Assembly: GCA_045591175.1 (NCBI GenBank)
Contig: JAZNSI010000047.1
Coordinates: 17,540 to 81,539, forward strand
DNA length: 64,000 nt
Direction: 5' to 3'
Origin: UBA11524 sp045591175
GTDB lineage: Bacteria; Bacillota; Clostridia; Christensenellales; Aristaeellaceae
Below the pieces are notes generated by a model that did not search any database, was not told the origin of the DNA, and saw only the letters and a list, made by a program, of their open reading frames with translations. Position numbers and translations under genes: made by a program. Below, piece by piece: positions 7,738 through 15,450 of this stretch; position 1 is the stretch's first letter; each line of letters begins with the position of its first letter.

Positions 7738-7778
7738 TATATCGGTCGTCGATATAAAGTATATCGGACGCCGATACA
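7738..7778. promoter_or_regulatory. Tandem operator of the PadR operon
   Basis: Two 19-bp inverted repeats, TATATCG-GTCGT-CGATATA (7738-7756) and TATATCG-GACGC-CGATACA (7760-7778), are centred 22 bp apart, about two helical turns. They cover the -10 and spacer of the operon promoter, which is the arrangement expected of an autorepressor. Confidence 0.8.
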
Positions 7779-7786
7779 TTTGTCAA
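7758..7786 (-). promoter_or_regulatory. Promoter of the PadR operon
   Basis: Minus-strand perfect -35 TTGACA (7781-7786), 17-bp spacer, -10 TATACT (7758-7763), overlapped by the palindromic operators. Confidence 0.85.
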
Positions 7787-7807
7787 TAGGGTTTTTGAAA
7801 TTTCTGC

Positions 7808-7838
7808 AAAAAATTGCCCCCTCCTTCACGGAGAGGGC
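7808..7838 (-). terminator. Terminator of araD
   Basis: On the minus strand GCCCTCTCC (7830-7838) pairs with GGAGGGGGC (7816-7824), one wobble, then an AATTTTTT run. Confidence 0.8.
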
Positions 7839-7847
7839 GTTGTTGAC

Positions 7848-8555
7848 TTAATGCTCCTTGCCGGGCTGGCCGTAATAAGCGTTGGGGCCATGCTTGCGCA
7901 GGAAGTGCTTGTCCTGGATATTCTGGGGCGCAGGATTCGCGTCCGCCTTGATCTGCCGGGTGTACACCGCCATCTTGGAGACCTCCTCCAGCACGACGGC
8001 GTGGTACACGGCCTGCGCTGGGCTCTTGCCCCAGGTGAAGGGGCCGTGGGAGGCGCACACAATGCCGGGGGTATGCAGGGGCTCGATCTCGCGCTTGGTC
8101 AGCTCTTCGATGATGACCTTGCCGGTGTTCTTCTCGTAGTCCTCGTCGATCTCCTCGGTGGTGAGGTGACGGGCACAGGGGATCGCGCCGTAGAAGTAGT
8201 CCGCGTGGGTGGTGCCGTAGCAGGGGATGTCCTCGCAGGCCTGAGCCCAGCCCACCGCATAGGGGCTATGGGTGTGGACGATGCCGCCGATCTCGGGGTA
8301 CTTCTTGTACAGCTCGATGTGGGTCTTGGTATCGGAGGACGGATTCAGCTTTCCCTCCACCACATTGCCCTCCAGGTCGAGCACGACCATCATCTCCGGA
8401 GTGAGATCCTCATAATCCACGCCGGAGGGCTTGATGACCACGAGGCCCTTCTCCCGGTCGATGCCGGACACATTGCCCCAGGTATAGGTGACGAGGTTAC
8501 GCTTGGGCAGTTCCATATTGGCCTCATAGACGGCCTGCTTGAGTTTCTTCAGCAT
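7848..8555 (-). CDS. araD: L-ribulose-5-phosphate 4-epimerase
   Basis: This is a 235-residue class II aldolase/epimerase that converts L-ribulose 5-phosphate to D-xylulose 5-phosphate. The family landmarks are visible: 'TWGNVSGID', 'VIKPSGVDYEDL', the zinc-binding 'HTHSPYAVGWAQA', and 'CYGTTHADYFYGAIP'. It is full length for AraD. The start at 8555 has AAGGAGGT at the right distance. It lies downstream of an FGGY kinase on the same strand, separated by ~475 bp of repeat sequence, so the two probably belong to one pentose pathway. Confidence 0.92.
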   Translation of the reverse strand: MLKKLKQAVYEANMELPKRNLVTYTWGNVSGIDREKGLVVIKPSGVDYEDLTPEMMVVLDLEGNVVEGKLNPSSDTKTHIELYKKYPEIGGIVHTHSPYAVGWAQACEDIPCYGTTHADYFYGAIPCARHLTTEEIDEDYEKNTGKVIIEELTKREIEPLHTPGIVCASHGPFTWGKSPAQAVYHAVVLEEVSKMAVYTRQIKADANPAPQNIQDKHFLRKHGPNAYYGQPGKEH

Positions 8556-8590
8556 GGGGGTGACCTCCTTCGTTGGGGCGTCTCCGACGG

Positions 8591-8645
8591 CCAGGGCGCT
8601 GCCCTGGACCCGCCAAAGGGTCTTCGACCCTCTGGACACCCTTTT
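8591..8645. repeat. Two-hairpin intergenic repeat (GGGCGCTGCCC family)
   Basis: CCAGGGC-GCT-GCCCTGG (8591-8607), a linker containing GACCCGCCAA, then AGGGT-CTTCG-ACCCT (8617-8631) and CTGGACACCC. The same order of parts occurs at 51720-51775 with different stem bases. Confidence 0.65.
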
Positions 8646-8898
8646 CGCGATCTTGGTTGATTGGTTCTTTTGGGGTTGCGCGCGTGTGCGGCTGGAAGCG
8701 CACGTGGAGTTGTACGTCCGGCCGCTCATCGGCCGGGCTGCCGGGTTGCGCGGTAGTGATGTTTTGTACGTGAGCTTTGGCTCGGATCTGTGAACGCGGC
8801 ATCTAAGCTTTGAATGGAGTTGCACGGCGTTCACAGAGTCCTCGCGTCGCGCGAACTTGTACTCACCTTCATTGTAGTGAGAGGCGGCCCAAATAAAC

Positions 8899-8911
8899 GG
8901 GTCGAAGACCC
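8899..8911. repeat. GGGTCGAAGACCC hairpin motif
   Basis: A 5-bp stem GGGTC/GACCC with a GAA loop. Copies also lie at 8618-8630, 13754-13766 (one change), 53595-53607, 54323-54335 and 61261-61273. Confidence 0.7.
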
Positions 8912-9030
8912 CTGCGGAGGGGTACGGGAGTTACTCGGGCCTTAGGCTCCCGCCGAGAGGGAGCTCCCGCTGTAGCGGGTAAGTACCGCGCGCCCCGTCA
9001 AAAGGCTTCCCCTTGAGGGGAAGGCTAATT

Positions 9031-10629
9031 TTACTTCATCTCCGCCACAGCGGCTTCTTCCGCCGCCAGGGCCTGCTGGAACTTGGCGGTGTAGGCGTCG
9101 AGGCCTTCCGCATCTGCCGCGTCGGGGGCGATGGTGGAACCAGCCGCGCCCGCAAAGACATACTCGTTCAGGTACTGCTCGAGGGTCTCGCCGCGCTTGC
9201 CGTTGACGCGGTAGGCAGCCAGCAGAGCCATGCCGCAGGGGCCGCCCTCGCCGGCGGTCGCCATGACGGAGATGGGGGTCTTGAGCGCAGCGGCCAGGAT
9301 CTTCTGGCCCACGCCGGGGGTCTTGAAGTAGCCGCCGTGGCCCAGCAGGGAGTCAATCTGCACGTTCTCGTCCACCAGGATGTCCATGCCGATCTTGAGG
9401 CTGGTCATCGCGCCGGCAACGAGGGAACGGGCGAAGTTCTGGAAGGTCAGCTTCGCGTCGGGCATGCGGACCATCATGGGACGGCCCTCGTCCAGGCCCA
9501 CCACGGGCTCGCCGGAGAACAGGGGCACGTTCACCACGCCGCCGCAGTCCTTCTCGCCGTTCAGCGCGGCATTGAACAGGTTGACGTAGATGTCATTCAT
9601 GGAGATGTTCAGGCCGCAGGCGTCCACAAAGCCCTTGAGCATGCCCGCCCAGGCGTTGATGTCGGAGGTGCAGTTGTTGCAGTGCACCATGGCGACGGGC
9701 TTGCCGGTGGGGGTGGTGACCATGTCGATCTCGGGGTAGACCTTGGAGAGCATCTTCTCCAGGACGATCATGGCGAACACGGAGGTACCGGCGGACACAT
9801 TGCCCGTGCGGACGGCGACCGCGTTGGTGGCGGCCATACCGGTGCCCGCGTCGCCCTCAGGGGGAGCCATCAGCGCGCCGGCTTCCAGCTTGCCGGTGGG
9901 ATCAAGGAGCTTCGCGCCCTCGGCGGTCATCACGCCGGCGTCGTCGCCCGCGCACTGCACCTCAGGCAGGATGCCGCGCAGCTTCCACTCGTAGCCCTTC
10001 ACTGCGGCGAGGGAATCCACCAGGTCGATCATCTTCTGATCGTAATCGCACTTGTCGCTGTCGATGGGGAACATGCCGCTGGCTTCGCCCACGCCCAGCA
10101 CCTTCTTGCCGGACAGCTGCCAGTGCACATAGCCGGCCAGGGTGGTCAGGTGGTCGATGTCCTTGACATGGGCTTCGCCGTTCAGCATCGCCTGGTACAG
10201 GTGGGCGATGGACCAGCGCTGGGGGATGTTGAAGCCCAGCAGGTCGGTCAGCTCAGCGGCGGCCTCACCGGTCATGGTGTTGCGCCAGGTGCGGAATTCG
10301 CAGATCTGCTTGCCGTCCTTGTCAAAGGGCAGGTAGCCGTGCATCATCGCGGACACGCCAAAGGCCGCCAGCTTGGTCAGCTCAACGCCATACTTCGCCT
10401 TCACGTCGGCGACCATGTTGGCGTAGGCATCCTGGATGCCGGCCCACACGTCGTCCAGATGATAGGTCCACACGCCGTTTTCCAGGCGGTTTTCCCAGGT
10501 GTGGTCGCCGCTGGCGATAGGCGCGTGATCCTCGCCGATCAGCACGGCCTTGATGCGGGTGGAGCCCAGCTCGATGCCCAGCACGGCCTTGCCCGCGCTG
10601 ATGATGGAAGCGATCGCTTCAATATTCAT
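9031..10629 (-). CDS. FGGY-family carbohydrate kinase (probable L-ribulokinase or related pentulose kinase)
   Basis: The 532-residue sugar kinase begins with the ASKHA phosphate-binding start 'AVLGIELGSTRIKAVLIG'. It continues with 'AAFGVSAMMHGYLPFD' and has a C-terminal FGGY_C half with 'GHGGYFKTPGVGQKILAAAL' and 'GEGGPCGMALLAAY'. It resembles the long pentulose kinases found beside araD in Firmicutes, so ribulokinase is the best guess; xylulokinase is the alternative. The start at 10629 follows GAGGAGG. Its promoter at 10684-10712 faces away from the serine hydrolase gene. Confidence 0.82.
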   Translation of the reverse strand: MNIEAIASIISAGKAVLGIELGSTRIKAVLIGEDHAPIASGDHTWENRLENGVWTYHLDDVWAGIQDAYANMVADVKAKYGVELTKLAAFGVSAMMHGYLPFDKDGKQICEFRTWRNTMTGEAAAELTDLLGFNIPQRWSIAHLYQAMLNGEAHVKDIDHLTTLAGYVHWQLSGKKVLGVGEASGMFPIDSDKCDYDQKMIDLVDSLAAVKGYEWKLRGILPEVQCAGDDAGVMTAEGAKLLDPTGKLEAGALMAPPEGDAGTGMAATNAVAVRTGNVSAGTSVFAMIVLEKMLSKVYPEIDMVTTPTGKPVAMVHCNNCTSDINAWAGMLKGFVDACGLNISMNDIYVNLFNAALNGEKDCGGVVNVPLFSGEPVVGLDEGRPMMVRMPDAKLTFQNFARSLVAGAMTSLKIGMDILVDENVQIDSLLGHGGYFKTPGVGQKILAAALKTPISVMATAGEGGPCGMALLAAYRVNGKRGETLEQYLNEYVFAGAAGSTIAPDAADAEGLDAYTAKFQQALAAEEAAVAEMK

Positions 10630-10683
10630 GTGTAAAAGCCTCCTCATTGTTTGAATTCCGAGGTGGAATCAGTTGCTTTCTTC

Positions 10684-10712
10684 ATTATAGCATGATTACA
10701 AATGCTTGTCCA
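10684..10712 (-). promoter_or_regulatory. Promoter of the FGGY kinase
   Basis: Minus-strand -35 TGGACA (10707-10712), 17-bp spacer, -10 TATAAT (10684-10689). Confidence 0.75.
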
Positions 10713-10726
10713 CAAGGAAAATGCGC

Positions 10727-10755
10727 TTGCAAACGGCTCTGATTTCCTTTACAAT
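10727..10755 (+). promoter_or_regulatory. Promoter of the serine hydrolase / amylase cluster
   Basis: -35 TTGCAA (10727-10732), 17-bp spacer, -10 TACAAT (10750-10755). The divergent promoter at 10684-10712 is only 14 bp away, so the two could share a regulator. Confidence 0.75.
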
Positions 10756-10794
10756 AAAGGCACATCAAAACGTTGATATGCAAGGAGGCACACC

Positions 10795-12174
10795 ATGCAG
10801 ACACTCGAACACGTCCGTTTCCCCGAGGAAGCCGGCATTTCCTCCCAGGGTATCCTGAATTACATCGCCGCCCGCGAGGAAGCCGGGCTGGAGCATCACG
10901 CCATCTGGGTGCTGCGCCACGCCAACGTCGCCGCGAAGCTGGCCTACGCCCCCTATGACGACCACACACCCCACATGCTCTTCTCCCTGTCGAAGTCCTT
11001 CTGCTCGGCAGCGGCGGGCTTTGCCGTGCAGGAGGGGCTGCTCACCTGGGATACGAAGCTCATCGATGTGCTGCCGGAAATCTTCCCGGAGGAGCCCTCC
11101 GACTGGCAGAAGGCCATCACGATGCACCACCTGCTGACCATGGGCGCGGGCCTGAAGCCTGAGTCCGACGGCGGCAAGCGCGGCCCGGACTGGGCAAAGC
11201 AGGTCATCGCCTGCGGCTGTGACCACGAGCCCGGCACCCATTTCGCCTACAACAGCATGAGCACCTACCTGGTCTCCTGCATGGTGCAAAAGGTGGCGGG
11301 GACGACCGTCCGCGATTACCTCATCCCCCGCCTGTTCGAGCCCCTGGGCATGATGAACGAGGACGGCTCCGCGCCCAAGTGGGATTCTTCCCCCGACGGG
11401 ATCAACGTGGGCGGCTGGGGCCTGTGGCTGAGCGCGAAGCAGATCGCCCCCTTCGGCCAGTGCCTGCTGCAAAAGGGCGTCTGGGACGGCAAGCAGATCC
11501 TCCCCCGCGAGTGGCTCGATTTGGCCACCACCGCCCGCATCGACAACGGCAACGGCGATCACCCCCACGACCACGACTGGAACATGGGCTACGGCTACCA
11601 GTTCTGGATGTGCAAGACCGACCACGAGGCCGGCCAGACCCCGCGCTACCGCGGCGACGGCATGCTGAGCCAGTTCTGCATCGTGGATGAAAAGCGGGAC
11701 ATGGTCATCGCCTGCGTCTCCGGCGTGCCGGACATCGGCAAGGCCCTCGATTTGATCTACACCCACCTGCTCGCCGCCGCGGACATGGAACCCGCCGACG
11801 AAGCCACCCAGGCGGAGCTGCAGAAGAAGCTGGCTGCCCTCGCCTACCCCTGGCCGGAGCACGACGGCAGCGAACTCCCCGTGGGCGTGTATGCGTCCGG
11901 CGAAGACGGCTCCACCCTGACCATCGAAAGTGACCGCGTCACCATGCCCCTGGACAAGGAGCAGACCGCGCTGTTCTACGTTGGCCGCGTGGAGGAAGGC
12001 GGCGGATGCGTCTCCTGCTGCGGCATGAAGAACGGCGAGTTGAAGCTGCTCCTGCGCGTCCTCAACGCGCCCTTCACCCTGGACATGACCGTCCGCTTTG
12101 ACGGCGACAAGGCCGAGCTGACCATCGGCGGCGTGGGCCAGAACGGCAAGACCTACCCGCTGGAAAAGAAATAA
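10795..12174 (+). CDS. Serine hydrolase of the beta-lactamase/transpeptidase superfamily (class C-like)
   Basis: The 459-residue protein has the active-site tetrad S64-L-S-K67 and the later Y152-N-S motif of class C beta-lactamase-like hydrolases, plus 'HHLLTMGAGL', a common sequence in this family. There is no signal peptide, so it is probably cytoplasmic, and its substrate is likely an ester or small peptide rather than a beta-lactam. The C-terminal ~110 residues form an extra beta-rich domain. It sits 32 bp upstream of a secreted GH13 enzyme and behind a strong promoter divergent from the sugar kinase, suggesting a role in carbohydrate use, perhaps deacylation. That link is inference. Confidence 0.82.
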   Translation: MQTLEHVRFPEEAGISSQGILNYIAAREEAGLEHHAIWVLRHANVAAKLAYAPYDDHTPHMLFSLSKSFCSAAAGFAVQEGLLTWDTKLIDVLPEIFPEEPSDWQKAITMHHLLTMGAGLKPESDGGKRGPDWAKQVIACGCDHEPGTHFAYNSMSTYLVSCMVQKVAGTTVRDYLIPRLFEPLGMMNEDGSAPKWDSSPDGINVGGWGLWLSAKQIAPFGQCLLQKGVWDGKQILPREWLDLATTARIDNGNGDHPHDHDWNMGYGYQFWMCKTDHEAGQTPRYRGDGMLSQFCIVDEKRDMVIACVSGVPDIGKALDLIYTHLLAAADMEPADEATQAELQKKLAALAYPWPEHDGSELPVGVYASGEDGSTLTIESDRVTMPLDKEQTALFYVGRVEEGGGCVSCCGMKNGELKLLLRVLNAPFTLDMTVRFDGDKAELTIGGVGQNGKTYPLEKK

Positions 12175-12206
12175 CCCCCACCTCACAATAGAAAGAAGCG
12201 ATCCCT

Positions 12207-13733
12207 ATGAAGAAGCTGATTTCCCTGCTGCTCCTGTGCATGCTCGTGCCCTGTGCGCTGGCGGACTCTGTGCCCTTCCAGCTGCCGCCGGACACCTACA
12301 ACTGGTACGAGATCTTCGTCTGGTCCTACCAGGATTCCGACGGCGACGGCATCGGCGATTTCAATGGTGTCCGCCAGCGGCTGGATTACATCGCCGACAT
12401 GGGCTACACCGGCATCTGGTTCATGCCCATCATGCCTTCTCCCTCCTATCACAAGTACGACGTGACGGATTACAAGGCCGTCGATCCCCAGTACGGCACG
12501 ATGGATGACTTCCGCGCGCTGGTGAGGGAGTGCCACGAGCGCGGCATCCGCGTCATCATCGACCTGCCGGTGAACCATACCTCCACCCGTCACCCCTGGT
12601 TCCTCAGCGCGGTGGAATCCATCCAGAAGCGCAAGTTCGACAGCCCCTACCTGGATTATTACTGCTTCACCGAGACCCCCAGCGGCAACAAGTACGTGAA
12701 GATCTCCGGCTCCTCCTGGCATTATGAGGAGCAGTTCGCCGGCGGCAACATGCCCGATCTGAACCTGCACAGCGAGGCGCTGCTGGCGGAGATCCGCGAT
12801 ATCATCACCTTCTGGCTGACGGATGTGGACGTGGACGGCTTCCGCCTGGATGCGGTGACCTCCCTCCACACGGCGGACGTTGCTGCCAACGTCGCCACCC
12901 TGGACAAGATCAAGGCCATGTGCGAGGAGGCCAAGGCGGGCTCCTACGTGGTGGGCGAAGCATGGGTAGGCCAGAGCGCTCTGGCGGAGTACTGGCAGTC
13001 CACGGTGGACAGCTTCTTCCTGTTCCCGTCCGCCCAGGCGGAGGGCTTCATCGTCAAGGCCGTGCTGGGCCGCAGCCCCGACGGCACCAAGTACGTCAAG
13101 GGCCTCGAGACGGCTTTGTCCCTGCTGCCGGAAGGCCGCGTGCTTGCGCCCTTCCTGTGCAACCACGATACCGGCCGCACCATCGGCCTGCTGCAGGCCC
13201 GCAAGCTCCCCGAGCGCGCCAAGTTCGCCCAGGGTCTGCTGGGCATGCTGCCGGGCAATGTCTTCACCTACTACGGCGACGAGATCGGCATGGTGGGCGC
13301 GGGCGACGACCCCAACAAGCGCCTGGCCATGTACTGGAACGACGGCGACATGACCACCCAGCCCCCCGGCGTGACCAGCCTGGAATACGCCTACCCCTGC
13401 GTGGACGACCAGCTCGCCAATCCCAACTCCCTTCTGAACTACTGCAAGGCCGTCAACCATGCCCGCCTGCGCAGCCCGCTGATCGCCCGTGGCGCGAACA
13501 CCACGCTGTACGCGGACAAGAACGTGGTGCTGATGAAGCGCGAGCTTGACGGCGAATGCTGCTACATCGCCATCAACTTCGCCAAGAAGGCGGACAGCAC
13601 GGTGGAGATCCCCGCGACGGGGCTGGCCATCGTCTCCGACCTGGTCGCGCTGGAGGGCAATGCCACCCTCGCCGAGGGCGACGGCGTGACCACGGTGACC
13701 CTGCCGCCGTACGGAATCGCAGTGATTGAGTGA
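12207..13733 (+). CDS. Secreted alpha-amylase-family glycoside hydrolase (GH13)
   Basis: The 508-residue protein has a signal peptide (MKKLISLLLLCMLVPCALAD) and a GH13 (beta/alpha)8 barrel beginning 'YEIFVWSYQDSDGDGIGDFN'. Conserved regions are complete: 'DLPVNHTS' (region I), 'GFRLDAVTSLH' with nucleophile D215, 'VVGEAW' with acid/base E251, and 'LCNHDTGR' with transition-state stabiliser D321. It should cleave alpha-glucans outside the cell. A diverged second copy of its C-terminal coding end (13770-13796) follows after a GGGTCGAAGACCC-like hairpin. Confidence 0.9.
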   Translation: MKKLISLLLLCMLVPCALADSVPFQLPPDTYNWYEIFVWSYQDSDGDGIGDFNGVRQRLDYIADMGYTGIWFMPIMPSPSYHKYDVTDYKAVDPQYGTMDDFRALVRECHERGIRVIIDLPVNHTSTRHPWFLSAVESIQKRKFDSPYLDYYCFTETPSGNKYVKISGSSWHYEEQFAGGNMPDLNLHSEALLAEIRDIITFWLTDVDVDGFRLDAVTSLHTADVAANVATLDKIKAMCEEAKAGSYVVGEAWVGQSALAEYWQSTVDSFFLFPSAQAEGFIVKAVLGRSPDGTKYVKGLETALSLLPEGRVLAPFLCNHDTGRTIGLLQARKLPERAKFAQGLLGMLPGNVFTYYGDEIGMVGAGDDPNKRLAMYWNDGDMTTQPPGVTSLEYAYPCVDDQLANPNSLLNYCKAVNHARLRSPLIARGANTTLYADKNVVLMKRELDGECCYIAINFAKKADSTVEIPATGLAIVSDLVALEGNATLAEGDGVTTVTLPPYGIAVIE

Positions 13734-13753
13734 TCTCTCCGGCGGCACGAAAA

Positions 13754-13766
13754 GAGTCGAAGACCC
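13754..13766. repeat. GAGTCGAAGACCC hairpin motif (variant copy)
   Basis: One base away from the GGGTCGAAGACCC motif, preceded by GAAAA as at 54319. It lies between the amylase stop codon and a second copy of the amylase 3' end. Confidence 0.65.
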
Positions 13767-13769
13767 CCG

Positions 13770-13796
13770 GCATACGGCATCGTTGTGCTGGAATAA
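13770..13796 (+). repeat. Diverged second copy of the GH13 gene 3' end
   Basis: Read in frame this gives AYGIVVLE-stop. The real gene end at 13707-13733 gives PYGIAVIE-stop. 18 of 27 bases match and five of eight residues are identical. It has no start codon and is not a gene. Confidence 0.55.
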
Positions 13797-13806
13797 GGAG
13801 GCCCCC

Positions 13807-14478
13807 ATGAACACCAAACTTTTTCTCTCCGCCATTGCGAAATTTGCGCTGGGCGTGGTGCTGATCGGCGCGCTGCTCTTCCTGCCCGCCTGGACGCTGC
13901 ATTATCCCCAGGCCTGGCTGCTGATGGGCATCCTGTTCATCCCGATGTTCCTCGCCGGCCTCGTCATGATGGCGAAGAACCCCTCCCTCCTGCGCAGCCG
14001 CCTGAACGCCAAGGAAAAAGAACGCGAGCAGTCCCTGGTTGTGAAGCTCAGCGGGCTGATGTTCCTTGTCGGGTTCGTCCTCGCGGGGCTCAGCTACCGC
14101 TTTGGCTGGCTGATGCTGCCCCGGTGGGTGAGCATCGTCGGCGCAGTACTGTTCCTGATGAGCTACGCCCTGTACGCGGAGGTTCTGCGGGAGAACACCT
14201 GGCTGTCCCGCACCATCGAGGTGCAGGAGGGTCAGCAGGTCGTGTCCGACGGGCTGTACGGCGTCATCCGTCACCCCATGTACGCCGTAACAGTGACGCT
14301 TTTCCTGTCCATGCCGCTGGTGCTGGGTTCGGCACTGGCCTTCGCGGTGTTCCTGGCGTACCCCTTCATCATCGCCAAGCGCATCCACAATGAGGAGGAA
14401 GTCCTCTCCCGCGAGCTACCCGGCTATGCGGAGTACAAGCAGCAGGTGAAGTGGCGGCTGATCCCCTTCATCTGGTAA
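13807..14478 (+). CDS. Isoprenylcysteine carboxyl methyltransferase (ICMT)-family membrane protein
   Basis: The 223-residue integral membrane protein has about five hydrophobic segments. The C-terminal half carries the ICMT/PEMT-like signature 'GLYGVIRHPMYAVTVTLFL' (R-H-P-x-Y) and 'RIHNEEEVLSRELPGYAEYK' (EE...L..E.....Y.eY), which binds S-adenosylmethionine in family members. Bacterial members methylate unknown lipids or isoprenoid compounds. AAGGAGG precedes the ATG. The next gene starts 9 bp after its stop. Confidence 0.85.
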   Translation: MNTKLFLSAIAKFALGVVLIGALLFLPAWTLHYPQAWLLMGILFIPMFLAGLVMMAKNPSLLRSRLNAKEKEREQSLVVKLSGLMFLVGFVLAGLSYRFGWLMLPRWVSIVGAVLFLMSYALYAEVLRENTWLSRTIEVQEGQQVVSDGLYGVIRHPMYAVTVTLFLSMPLVLGSALAFAVFLAYPFIIAKRIHNEEEVLSRELPGYAEYKQQVKWRLIPFIW

Positions 14479-14487
14479 GGAGGCCCC

Positions 14488-14937
14488 ATGTACACCATCC
14501 GGCAGGAACGCCTCACCCCGGAAGCCTACATCGGCTTCCTCCGCCGCACCGACCTGGGCAGCCAGTACCCCAAGGAGCGCTTCCATGAGCGCATCGCCAC
14601 GCTGGTGGAGAAGGCCTCCATCAGCCTGACCGCCCGGGATGACGCGGGCGACCTCATCGGCGTGGGCTTTGGCATCACCGACTTTGCCTACTGGCTGTTC
14701 ATCACCGACCTGGGCGTCGTGCGGGAATGGACGGGCAAGGGCGTGGGCAAGGCGCTGGTGCAGGAGATGCACCGCATCGCCGGCGAGAGCCTCGATGGCG
14801 GCGGCGAAAAGAACATCATCATGTACACCTGCGCCAACGAAAACGCCACCGGCTTCTACGAGAAGCTGGGCATGGTCAAGCCCGGCGACATCTATATGTA
14901 CAACAAGGTGGAGTGGACAGACTTCACCGTGGAGTAA
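14488..14937 (+). CDS. GNAT-family N-acetyltransferase
   Basis: The 149-residue protein shows the GNAT fold: motif A 'VVREWTGKGVGKALVQEM' holds the acetyl-CoA binding R/Q-x-x-G-x-G/A, and 'NATGFYEKLGM' is the family's C-terminal motif. The acceptor substrate cannot be inferred. It is encoded 9 bp after the methyltransferase and 3 bp before a second GNAT, in what appears to be one operon running to GH53. Confidence 0.88.
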   Translation: MYTIRQERLTPEAYIGFLRRTDLGSQYPKERFHERIATLVEKASISLTARDDAGDLIGVGFGITDFAYWLFITDLGVVREWTGKGVGKALVQEMHRIAGESLDGGGEKNIIMYTCANENATGFYEKLGMVKPGDIYMYNKVEWTDFTVE

Positions 14938-14940
14938 GCT

Positions 14941-15450
14941 ATGATCACATTGCGCCCCATGCAAGCCACGCAGGCGGATTACCTGCACATGCAGCGCTGG
15001 TTCCATGAGCCGGAGCTGCAGCAGTGGGTCTGGTGCGACGAACCGGGCGAGCCGCCCGTCTCCGTCGCCCGCATCGCCGAAAAATACGGTCCCCGCGCTG
15101 CCCATCCCACGGACGTTTTCCCCTATTTCATCCTGAAGGACGGAGACCCCATCGGCTTCATCCAGTACTACATCCACAGCGCGGAGGCCATCGGCCTGGA
15201 TATGTGGATCGGCGTCCCTGACGCGCGCAGCCGCGGCTGCGGCTCCGAGGCGCTGCGGCAGATGGTGGACGTCATCCATCGGAAACACCCATCCATCCGC
15301 GAGCTGTTCATCGACCCGGATATCAGAAATGCGCGGGCCGTCCGCTGCTACGAGAAAGCCGGTTTCCGCCGCGAAGACCAGTATACCGACGAAGAAGGCG
15401 ACATCTGCCTGCTGATGAAAATCCATTTTGACAAGGAGGCCACCCCATGA
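14941..15450 (+). CDS. GNAT-family acetyltransferase, AAC(6')-like subgroup
   Basis: The 169-residue GNAT resembles the aminoglycoside 6'-N-acetyltransferase / Acetyltransf_8 subgroup: 'LDMWIGVPDARSRGCGSEAL' is motif A and 'DPDIRNARAVRCYEKAGF' is the hallmark close to that of AacA enzymes. Many chromosomal relatives do not confer resistance, so activity on aminoglycosides is not claimed. Its TGA overlaps the GH53 ATG (15447-15450), indicating translational coupling. Confidence 0.83.
   Translation: MITLRPMQATQADYLHMQRWFHEPELQQWVWCDEPGEPPVSVARIAEKYGPRAAHPTDVFPYFILKDGDPIGFIQYYIHSAEAIGLDMWIGVPDARSRGCGSEALRQMVDVIHRKHPSIRELFIDPDIRNARAVRCYEKAGFRREDQYTDEEGDICLLMKIHFDKEATP

Larger units (their letters stand above)
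8556..9030. other. Gene-free interval between araD and the FGGY kinase, rich in hairpin repeats
   Basis: No convincing gene is seen. It contains the two-hairpin element at 8591-8645, a GGGTCGAAGACCC motif at 8899-8911, CCCGCT-GT-AGCGGG at 8967-8980 and CTTCCCC-TTGA-GGGGAAG at 9006-9023 next to the kinase stop codon. The promoter of araD was not identified with confidence. Confidence 0.6.

Noticed and set aside
10756..10794. LacI-type operator (ATCAA-AACG-TTGAT) ahead of the serine hydrolase
   Set aside because: Only a 5-bp imperfect palindrome, not symmetric around a central CG; too weak to annotate.
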